Positions 1 through 4,567 of a DNA stretch of 7,341 nt are shown piece after piece. Every line of letters begins with the position of its first letter. Within the stretch, counting starts at the first letter, position 1. This DNA comes from Elusimicrobiota bacterium (GTDB lineage Bacteria > Elusimicrobiota > UBA8919), in NCBI GenBank assembly GCA_003452965.1, contig DMMW01000032.1:1-7341 (forward strand), given 5' to 3'. Below the pieces are notes generated by a model. That model did no database searches, was not told where the DNA came from, and saw nothing but the letters and a program-made list of their open reading frames with translations. The translations under genes and the position numbers were made by a program.

Positions 1-224
1 ATTGCTTTGCGATATGTCCAGTCGTTATTATACCAGGAAGGTGACGCAGTCGTTGAAAGCTGTATGCTTCCCAAAACGGTTAATGTATCAGTTTGAACAC
101 TATAACCATCGCCAAAATCACTGTCTGAGGTCTCGGTTACAGTAACTGCAGTTAGATATGTATTTATACTTAAAAGTATTATTACAAATACAAAAAACAC
201 TTTATTAAAATTAAAGTTTTTCAT
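1..224 (-). CDS. Secreted protein, N-terminal fragment, probable DUF2341-containing (3' end off window)
   Basis: I translated this short, window-truncated frame by hand. It opens with ATG at 224-222 and stays open for 74 codons to the edge. Residues 1-25 are a clear Sec signal peptide: MKNFNFNK, then a hydrophobic core (VFFVFVIILL), with probable cleavage after TYLTA. The mature start is rich in Thr, Ser and Asp. The last residues read SWYNNDWTYRKA, which resembles the opening of DUF2341 domains (typically W-Y-x-x-x-W-x-Y-R-K followed by a beta strand). These domains occur in large secreted or surface proteins of candidate phyla. The domain call rests on about 12 residues and is an inference. 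No Shine-Dalgarno precedes the ATG; two copies of a 14-bp repeat lie just upstream. The role is unknown, and the protein could be much larger than the part seen here. Confidence 0.72.
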   Translation of the reverse strand, partial: MKNFNFNKVFFVFVIILLSINTYLTAVTVTETSDSDFGDGYSVQTDTLTVLGSIQLSTTASPSWYNNDWTYRKA

Positions 225-231
225 AAAAACG

Positions 232-267
232 ATTTCACAGATTTTGGAAATCAATTTCACAGATTTT
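232..267. repeat. Two 14-bp direct repeats, 22 bp apart
   Basis: The plus strand carries the identical 14-mer atttcacagatttt at 232-245 and again at 254-267, a start-to-start spacing of 22 bp, or about two helical turns. The first copy overlaps a small inverted repeat (gatttc at 231-236 and gaaatc at 247-252). The block lies in the 85-bp spacer between the solute-binding gene and the start of the next gene, ending 7 bases before its ATG. It could be a paired regulator-binding site, or a fragment of a dispersed repeat of the AATCTGTGAAAT type that I recall from many environmental genomes. The sequence alone does not decide between these. Confidence 0.6.
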
Positions 268-309
268 ATAGATAAATATAATCTACGCAACCTGTATAAT
301 CACGATATT

Positions 310-1167
310 CTATTTTTTTGTATTGTAAATATTCTCTTTAAACCACTTTTTATAAATTGTATCGTATTCACCCGACAACTTCAAATCGGAAATATAATAA
401 TCCAGCCATCTTAAAAAATCCGGATCACCTTTAGCAACCGCAAATGAATAATACTCGTAACTCAATTGTTCAGTCAATATTGCAAGGTCCGGGTGTTTGG
501 CAACTAAGTAATCAGCAAACGGCTTATCAAATGCGAAGGCATCTATCCTTCCTGTTAGCAGAGCATTTGACGCTTCTTCTTCTCCATCAAATTCTATAAT
601 AGTAACATCCGGTAATTTTTTTCTCACCAAATCTTCGCCAGTTGTATTATTTACAACCGCAACCTTTAATGTTTTATTATTTAATGCGTCACACAGTTTT
701 TCACAATGAACAAAATTATTATATTTTGTATTAATTAGAACAACTATGCCAGTTTCAAAGTATGGTTCAGTGAAATTAACATCTAATGCACGTTTTAATG
801 TCCTTGTCATTCCTGATATTACAATGTCAACCTCTCCATTTTTAAGAACAAGCAACAGGTCATCCCACTTATATTCGCGAATATTTAGCCTAGCTCCTAA
901 TTTTTCCGCAAGTTTTTTTGCAATATCTACATCAAAGCCGACAATTTCTTTTTTTTCATTTTTATATTCAAAAGGAACATACTCCGGTGTCATAGCAACC
1001 CTAATTTCACCGAGCGGTATTATGTAATCCAATCTGCTGTAGTATCTTTGCCCCAGCACCTGATCACGCAATTGGTCCTGGTCTTGGGCAGAAATCAATC
1101 CTGACAATAATAAAACTACACCAACAGAAACAAAACATAATCTAAACAACTTTTTAAATAATTCCAT
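310..1167 (-). CDS. Amino-acid-type ABC transporter substrate-binding protein (SBP_bac_3 family)
   Basis: This 285-residue periplasmic binding protein should capture a small polar ligand, most likely an amino acid, for an ABC importer or sensor. Residues 1-27 form a Sec signal peptide ending LISA. Lobe 1 starts at GEIRVAMTPEYVPFEY (53-68) and continues through GFDVDIAKKLAEKLG (77-91). VISGMTRTLKRALDVNFTEPYF (split here as 117-128 and 129-137) carries Arg126, the family's ligand-carboxylate Arg position. Lobe 2 begins near TLKVAVVNNTTGEDL (166-180), and Asp214 in FAFDKPFADY sits where the alpha-amino-binding Asp is found. The length is normal for the family. The start is fixed by a strong Shine-Dalgarno eight bases upstream. 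Oddities are a Cys155-x3-Cys159 pair (HCEKLC) close to the hinge, and a spacer of about 25 residues between signal peptide and domain. No permease or ATPase gene is adjacent, so it is an orphan within this window. Substrate specificity cannot be read from the sequence. Confidence 0.93.
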   Translation of the reverse strand: MELFKKLFRLCFVSVGVVLLLSGLISAQDQDQLRDQVLGQRYYSRLDYIIPLGEIRVAMTPEYVPFEYKNEKKEIVGFDVDIAKKLAEKLGARLNIREYKWDDLLLVLKNGEVDIVISGMTRTLKRALDVNFTEPYFETGIVVLINTKYNNFVHCEKLCDALNNKTLKVAVVNNTTGEDLVRKKLPDVTIIEFDGEEEASNALLTGRIDAFAFDKPFADYLVAKHPDLAILTEQLSYEYYSFAVAKGDPDFLRWLDYYISDLKLSGEYDTIYKKWFKENIYNTKK

Positions 1168-1175
1168 ATTATTCT

Positions 1176-1182
1176 CCTCCTT
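1176..1182 (-). promoter_or_regulatory. Strong Shine-Dalgarno AAGGAGG
   Basis: On the minus strand AAGGAGG lies eight bases before the ATG at 1167, a near-ideal ribosome-binding site that fixes the start of the solute-binding protein gene. It is the only consensus-quality site in the window. The starts at 224, 3397 and 4387 show none. Confidence 0.85.
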
Positions 1183-1229
1183 GCCACACTTCGTTCTATC
1201 AAAAACTTTGACTTTTTTGTTTTTTATTT

Positions 1230-1258
1230 ATATAATTTATTGACGATAAAATAATCAA
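1230..1258 (-). promoter_or_regulatory. Possible sigma-70-type promoter for the solute-binding protein gene
   Basis: Minus-strand TTGATT (1258-1253) is separated by 17 bases from TTATAT (1235-1230), with the ATG about 60 bases further on. The spacing is ideal and the -35 box matches TTGACA at four of six positions, but the whole stretch is very AT-rich, so chance matches are likely. The position, between the composite palindromic element and the gene with the strong Shine-Dalgarno, fits a separately transcribed gene. Confidence 0.3.
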
Positions 1259-1272
1259 CAACTTTCTGCTTC

Positions 1273-1371
1273 GACGCCTCTCCCTTGTTTCGGCGTCATT
1301 GCGACCCGTACGGGGTGGCAATCTCCGAGATTACTTCGGTCTGTTGCTACAGCAACATCCCTCGTAATGAC
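1273..1371. repeat. Composite multi-palindrome element (dispersed-repeat type)
   Basis: Several inverted repeats are packed together in a GC-richer island within AT-rich spacer. GACGCC (1273-1278) pairs with GGCGTC (1292-1297). GTCATTGCGA (1295-1304) pairs with TCGTAATGAC (1362-1371) with one G-T wobble. Inside that outer pair lie the perfect palindrome CCCGTACGGG (1305-1314), AATCTC-C-GAGATT (1320-1332), and GTTGCT-AC-AGCAAC (1343-1356). The outer arms enclosing three inner hairpins would fold as a cloverleaf-like, 77-nt structure, but it is not a tRNA: no acceptor CCA context, anticodon arm or T-loop sequence is seen. The GTCATTGCGA...GCAATCTC wording matches a class of dispersed noncoding repeats that I recall from many bacterial genomes. 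No transposase is nearby. It could be a REP- or MITE-like element, or a structured RNA. Confidence 0.65.
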
Positions 1372-1455
1372 AGCACGTTTATTAAATCCTTTAAAAAATT
1401 CATTATTTTTATCATTTCCTGTTTTTCATGATTTTTCATAATATTTTTGACATTA

Positions 1456-1489
1456 CCCCACGCCGAAGTTCTATTGGAACGTAGGCGGG
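1456..1489 (-). other. Imperfect hairpin immediately after a stop codon (terminator-like stem without U-tract, or repeat)
   Basis: Directly after the TAA of the 1490-2305 gene, the minus strand can form CGCC (1487-1484) with GGCG (1464-1461) and GTTC (1480-1477) with GAAC (1471-1468). The two helices are separated by a 3x3 internal loop (TAC/TTC) and closed by the loop CAATA. The flanking CC and GG can add pairs around a bulged T. The sequence is much more GC-rich than its surroundings. No run of T follows, so it is not a canonical intrinsic terminator. It could stabilise the 3' end of the message, or be a copy of a short palindromic dispersed repeat. Confidence 0.4.
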
Positions 1490-2305
1490 TTACTCGTTAC
1501 TATCTTCTTCCATATCCGCATTCCGTTTCATTTTTGGATACAAAGCCAAATAATATAAATCATTATTTTGTTCATTATCAGCTCCGTCATACCATGTGGA
1601 CCTGTAACGGATGAAACCGCTATCCGGATATTCTTTATTAATATTTTTAAACCAACTACAAGCAAGAGTCTCGGTTTTAGTAAGTGTTTTTGTGACATCT
1701 TCCATAGATACCGGCAACGTCGCCTTATCCACGACTTGAATACCCATTTTTATGCCATCATCTGTTATCTCTGCCGAATCACTAACATGATCTTCTTCTA
1801 TTACTTCTATATCAAGTACAGTTAATAAACCCTGACTTCCCCATTTTTTGGGTGTTTTTACCATTCCACCCTGATAAAAAAAAGGTGTATCACCTATCCA
1901 AACTATTTTACCGCCTGCTTTAAGATATCGGTATATAGTATTATTTGTATCCATTGTTTCTGCTATAGTATCGGGAGCTATACCCATTATCATTATACAT
2001 ACGCTTTCGGGTGCATTTTTAGTTATTTTTAAATCCATCCAATCCTTCAGCTGGTCCGCCTCTTGTTGGTAAAAGCCTTTATCCAGCAAGAATCGTAAAA
2101 TATATTCAGGATTTTCAACATAACTTGTAGGCGAATATCTTGTATCATAAAATACTACTCTATCACCTTGATACACAATATTTTGCTGACTTTGAACCAC
2201 TTTCCGTTTCTTTTTTGTTTTTTTTGTAACAGAATAACTATCCTGATAAAAAAATCCTAAAAATACCGCTACGAAAATTATACAGCAACATATTTTTTTC
2301 ATCAT
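1490..2305 (-). CDS. Exported protein of unknown function, possible amidotransferase-like (flavodoxin-like) fold
   Basis: I do not recognise this 271-residue protein. Residues 1-25 are a signal peptide or N-terminal anchor (KKICCCIIFVAVFLGFF core, three consecutive Cys at 7-9). A strongly basic stretch follows (TKKTKKKRKVV, 27-37). The folded part begins near GDRVVFYDTRYSP (48-60) and alternates beta and helical segments. IYRYLKAGGKIVWIGDTPFF (124-143) has the helix-AGG-strand-Gly layout seen in ThuA/class I amidotransferase-like folds, where a cell-surface or periplasmic protein often tests an 'unveiled' substrate. No catalytic Cys-His-Glu triad is evident, so the fold call is inference from pattern only. 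The C-terminus is acidic (ADMEEDSNE). The frame opens ATGATG. An AAGAG sequence at 2312-2308 is five bases from the second ATG but only two from the first, so translation may really start at 2302. The spacing from the preceding lipoprotein gene is 96 bp. Confidence 0.8.
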   Translation of the reverse strand: MMKKICCCIIFVAVFLGFFYQDSYSVTKKTKKKRKVVQSQQNIVYQGDRVVFYDTRYSPTSYVENPEYILRFLLDKGFYQQEADQLKDWMDLKITKNAPESVCIMIMGIAPDTIAETMDTNNTIYRYLKAGGKIVWIGDTPFFYQGGMVKTPKKWGSQGLLTVLDIEVIEEDHVSDSAEITDDGIKMGIQVVDKATLPVSMEDVTKTLTKTETLACSWFKNINKEYPDSGFIRYRSTWYDGADNEQNNDLYYLALYPKMKRNADMEEDSNE

Positions 2306-2345
2306 CGCTCTTAAAACATTAAAATTGAAAATAATCCAGAATATT

Positions 2346-2379
2346 ACTGTTGTTTAAACAACGGTTGAAATGCATTATA
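2346..2379 (-). promoter_or_regulatory. Consensus -10 box with perfect 14-bp palindrome just downstream (possible promoter and operator)
   Basis: In the 96-bp spacer, minus-strand TATAAT (2379-2374) is a perfect -10 hexamer. Eleven bases downstream of it begins the perfect palindrome GTTGTTTAAACAAC (2362-2349), with A/T and C/G pairs extending it to 2365-2346 around one mismatch. That would place the palindrome at and just after the expected transcription start, a classical repressor-operator position. Against this, no good -35 box lies 16-18 bases upstream, and AT-rich spacers give TATAAT by chance. The palindrome has no loop and no following T-run, so a terminator is unlikely. Confidence 0.35.
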
Positions 2380-2401
2380 TATGATTCTGACCTTTATTAG
2401 A

Positions 2402-3397
2402 TTAAGGCCTGAGTTCAAATCCTATCCAAACATCATCAACTGCCTGCTTCCGTTCGTAATTAGAATTAGTAATAAATTTTGAATAGGTTGGATCATATAA
2501 ATCAGCACTCCAAGCAGGTAGGTTGTATGGATTTACCGCACCATACACATAATTATGACGTGCAATACCAACTTGTAACTCTAAATTGTTATTGAGTTTA
2601 TAAAATGTTGTTAGTTGTAATTTGTTGTAATCATACGGACTCCAATTCCCATTTGTAAATAGGTCCGGAGTAAGCCTACCCTCAATCGCACCTCTAAACT
2701 TAGGCGAAAAATAAAACCGCCAATTCATTTCTCCTCTGACATAATCTTTTTTTATAAAGTTGCCTTCATATCTTCTGTCCCACGATGCGGAATCTGGAAT
2801 TGCATCCAATTTTGTATATACATACGCTCTATTGCCGTAATAAACATTTGCACTAATATTTGAATATTGTTTTCTCAGATTAAAACCTAATTTGGTTTCA
2901 CTGTCGGTCCTTTTAAAACTCTTATTATAATCTGTAAACAATTGTTCATTGTCAGTCCTCATGTATTCAGCCGACCATGGCGGATTATATGCGTCGTATT
3001 CGTAATTCTGCTGTGAAACCCCTGTTTGTATCTGAAAATCAGAGGTAATATCATAGTTCATATCGAAAGAAACCACTTTCCTTCCAAACATTTGATTATT
3101 ACCCTGTTCATGCCCGTATGGATCTGTCCTTGTATATAATGTACAATTGATTTTAGGAGAAGCCCTGAACCTAAGCCAGTTATCAATATAATAGTAATCC
3201 GAATCTATATAATTTCCGGCGTATCTCTGCATCCATTCATTAGGATTATATACAACATCCAGCTTATTATAGGTATACGCTCCCTTTACATTATGAACAA
3301 TAGTAGTCAATCTTGTATCATATCTTTTAGCTGTTGAACGTACCGAAGAACAACCTGCTAATACTGCCAGTATTATTATAGGAATTATCGTTTTCAT
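2402..3397 (-). CDS. Lipoprotein built of two homologous ~150-residue units, probably surface or outer-membrane
   Basis: This 331-residue protein starts with a lipoprotein signal peptide whose lipobox is LAGC (13-16). Cys16 should be lipidated, and Ser at +2 would favour outer-membrane sorting by the rule known from enterobacteria. The rest is two tandem copies of one unit, about residues 41-175 and 192-330. They align without gaps at a constant offset of 151 residues over the first ~100 positions. Shared positions include Y-x-Y-x-K-L-D (41-47/192-198), W-x-x-R-Y-x-G-N (55-62/206-213), D-Y (67-68/218-219), S-P-K (80-82/231-233), N-Y-x-Y-x-A-x-N-P (131-139/282-290), W-S-A and a closing G-F-x-L-R. 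The many alternating aromatic residues and short turns suggest antiparallel beta sheet, either a lipidated barrel or a carbohydrate-binding-type sandwich. I recognise no named family. No Shine-Dalgarno precedes the ATG. The gene follows the compact PorV-like gene by 69 bp and probably shares its transcript. Confidence 0.85.
   Translation of the reverse strand: MKTIIPIIILAVLAGCSSVRSTAKRYDTRLTTIVHNVKGAYTYNKLDVVYNPNEWMQRYAGNYIDSDYYYIDNWLRFRASPKINCTLYTRTDPYGHEQGNNQMFGRKVVSFDMNYDITSDFQIQTGVSQQNYEYDAYNPPWSAEYMRTDNEQLFTDYNKSFKRTDSETKLGFNLRKQYSNISANVYYGNRAYVYTKLDAIPDSASWDRRYEGNFIKKDYVRGEMNWRFYFSPKFRGAIEGRLTPDLFTNGNWSPYDYNKLQLTTFYKLNNNLELQVGIARHNYVYGAVNPYNLPAWSADLYDPTYSKFITNSNYERKQAVDDVWIGFELRP
2408..2824 (-). 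repeat. Internal coding repeat unit 2 (residues 192-330) of the duplicated lipoprotein
   Basis: Second copy, equal to the first except for a four-residue insertion between the NP and WSA motifs, which shifts the offset from 151 to 155 residues. It ends GFELR one residue before the stop, matching GFNLR at the end of unit 1, so the unit boundaries are well defined at the C-terminal side. Confidence 0.8.
2873..3277 (-). repeat. Internal coding repeat unit 1 (residues 41-175) of the duplicated lipoprotein
   Basis: First copy of the intragenic duplication. By eye about 19 of 53 residues are identical to the second copy over its first third (41-93 against 192-244). Its middle third is weakly conserved, and its last part (NYEYDAYNP, WSA, GFNLR) matches the second copy again. 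The nucleotide sequences have diverged, so this is an old duplication. Confidence 0.8.
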
Positions 3398-3466
3398 TTT
3401 ATTTATTTGAGAACTTCGAAAAAGTTATCACCGCTATATTTTACAGTTTCTTTCGCAAAATATATA

Positions 3467-4387
3467 TTAAAATCTTGTGATCAATGTAAGTTGGTGGGTA
3501 TTTCCTATTGCTCCTATAGGATTGAAGGCATAATCTAACTCAAATTCATCTAAACCCTTAGGTTTCATTCTAATACCTGTACCGAACGTGTATGTGTTTA
3601 AATCCTTACCTACTTTATACCCACCGCGTAATGCAAGTATTTTTAAAGGTGCAAACTCCACCCCCGCATTCCATCTTAATAAACTATCGTTATATTTATC
3701 AGCTTCAAGAGCAAAAACCAACTTAGGATCTATCAATTTTTTTGCTACTCCAATCCTAAAGTTTACCGGAAGCGGATCTTCTTCGTTTAGTAACTGTATC
3801 TTTGTTCCGATATTTTTTACTACTGTTCCAACTGTTACACCTTCAACAGGAAGATTATACATAACACCTAAATCGCCGGCAAACGCCCACCCGGTATATT
3901 TACCAACCTTTGTGCTTATTCCCTTAATATTGAAACCCCATGACAAATTGTCGTTATATTTCCTTGATATAGTCAGTGTATATAATGCATTGCCTACAAT
4001 AATTTGCCCTAATTCAATACCTTGTCCATCCGCTTCACGCATCTTTGCGCCAAACGACACACCGCTAAACCCAAGACGCGTTTTACGTAACGGGAGCATA
4101 TAACCCACATAACTATATGAAAGTCCTGCCAAATAATCTATATATGAAGCGGTTAATTCATGTTTCCTCAAACCTGCTAATCCTGACGGGTTATATTGTA
4201 TTGTATTAACATCATCGCCCACTGCCACAAATGCACCTGCCATTGAAGATTGTCTTGCTGCCGCATCTATCTTAAGAAAGTTGGCAGCCGTAGTTCCGAC
4301 ATTAGCATCCGAAGCAAACATATACACGCTATTGAACAATATCGTCTGCACTAAAACTATTAAAAATGATATTTTTTTCCTTAACAT
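3467..4387 (-). CDS. PorV/PorQ-family outer-membrane beta-barrel protein (compact paralog)
   Basis: This 306-residue protein belongs to the PorV/PorQ group (FadL-like barrels, related to the type IX secretion shuttle PorV). A signal peptide (1-25, ending MFAS) is followed by the family signature near the mature N-terminus: GTTAANFLKIDAAARQSSMA (31-50), then AFVAVGDDVNTIQYNPSGLA (52-71). The remainder alternates short beta strands with Gly and aromatic residues, and includes DYAFNPIGAIGNTHQLTL before the end. The protein ends LITRF. A terminal Phe on a final amphipathic strand is the usual BAM-recognition signal, so the barrel is complete and of normal length. It shares the N-terminal signature and the DYAF...(G/N)TH ending with the larger barrel encoded at 7341-5866, so the two are paralogs. 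It could be a PorV-type shuttle, or another envelope barrel of the same family. No clear Shine-Dalgarno precedes the ATG; the start is chosen by the signal peptide. Confidence 0.88.
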   Translation of the reverse strand: MLRKKISFLIVLVQTILFNSVYMFASDANVGTTAANFLKIDAAARQSSMAGAFVAVGDDVNTIQYNPSGLAGLRKHELTASYIDYLAGLSYSYVGYMLPLRKTRLGFSGVSFGAKMREADGQGIELGQIIVGNALYTLTISRKYNDNLSWGFNIKGISTKVGKYTGWAFAGDLGVMYNLPVEGVTVGTVVKNIGTKIQLLNEEDPLPVNFRIGVAKKLIDPKLVFALEADKYNDSLLRWNAGVEFAPLKILALRGGYKVGKDLNTYTFGTGIRMKPKGLDEFELDYAFNPIGAIGNTHQLTLITRF

Positions 4388-4458
4388 AATTTTAATCTTT
4401 TAACTTGCCTCTATAACTCCAATTTTAAGATTTGAAGATTTTGTACTACTGTTTTTTC

Positions 4459-4486
4459 TGGATTCCTGCTTTTGCAGGAATGACAA
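4459..4486. repeat. Short palindromic dispersed-type repeat (8-bp stem, TTTT loop)
   Basis: ATTCCTGC (4462-4469), TTTT (4470-4473) and GCAGGAAT (4474-4481) make a perfect eight-pair hairpin flanked by ctgg and gacaa. The wording ctggattcctgc...gcaggaatgac matches, as far as I recall, a very widespread dispersed repeat in bacterial genomes (TGGATTCCcGC...GCgGGAATGAC type). No T-run follows it on the minus strand, so it is not a standard terminator for the gene ending at 4565. A role in RNA processing or termination is possible. Confidence 0.65.
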
Positions 4487-4512
4487 TCCTCTAATCTGTA
4501 ATCTCTACCATC

Positions 4513-4567
4513 TATTTTTTTATCTTTCTTCCCCTCTACCTCTCTACCTTACTCACTACCTTTTTCA
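4513..4567. other. Pyrimidine-rich (plus) / purine-rich (minus) tract with CTACCT repeats
   Basis: Immediately downstream of the cargo-like gene, the minus strand is an almost pure purine run interrupted by single T residues. AGGTAG occurs three times, at plus-strand CTACCT 4536-4541, 4544-4549 and 4556-4561. The tract includes the stop codon region at one end. It codes for nothing visible and has no pairing partner nearby. It may be a degenerate tandem repeat or a protein- or rho-related RNA tract. Confidence 0.45.

Larger units (their letters stand above)
1168..1489. other. 322-bp intergenic region between the 1490-2305 gene and the solute-binding protein gene
   Basis: Listed because it exceeds 300 bases without a convincing gene. 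In minus-strand order it holds a hairpin directly after the upstream stop (1489-1456), an AT-rich stretch (1440-1372), the composite palindrome element (1371-1273), a possible promoter (1258-1230) and the Shine-Dalgarno (1182-1176). A 30-codon minus-strand frame (1439-1347, MKNHEKQEMIKI...) reads from the AT-rich stretch into the palindrome element. I do not call it a gene. It has no Shine-Dalgarno at its first ATG, and its 3' end lies inside the repeat. Confidence 0.7.

Noticed and set aside
225..309. Promoter upstream of the DUF2341-like gene (GTGATT, 17 bases, TATATT)
   Set aside because: The -35 match is only three of six and the region is AT-rich, so I do not count it as a supported site.
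746..1027. Plus-strand open frame of 93 codons inside the solute-binding protein gene
   Set aside because: It lies opposite a well-supported family gene, has no recognisable domain, and has the low-complexity look of a shadow frame. The same applies to the plus-strand frames at 1568, 3588, 4590, 4908, 6532 and 6842.
1295..1371. A tRNA gene, suggested by 77-nt length and cloverleaf-like pairing
   Set aside because: The outer arms do not fit an acceptor stem with the conserved tRNA bases, there is no anticodon-arm geometry, and no GGTTCGAATCC-type T-arm is present. A dispersed repeat explains it better.
1347..1439. Minus-strand 30-codon micro-ORF (MKNHEKQEMIKI...)
   Set aside because: No Shine-Dalgarno at its first ATG, and the last third is read from the palindromic repeat. 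It may be a remnant, but nothing supports translation.
3407..3426. Small hairpin (AACTT...AAGTT) in the 69-bp spacer before the duplicated lipoprotein
   Set aside because: Only five A/T-rich pairs with a five-base loop, expected by chance in this composition.
4459..4486. Intrinsic terminator for the cargo-like gene
   Set aside because: The stem is perfect but no T-run follows on the minus strand; CCAG and then A-rich sequence follow instead. A dispersed repeat is the better call.
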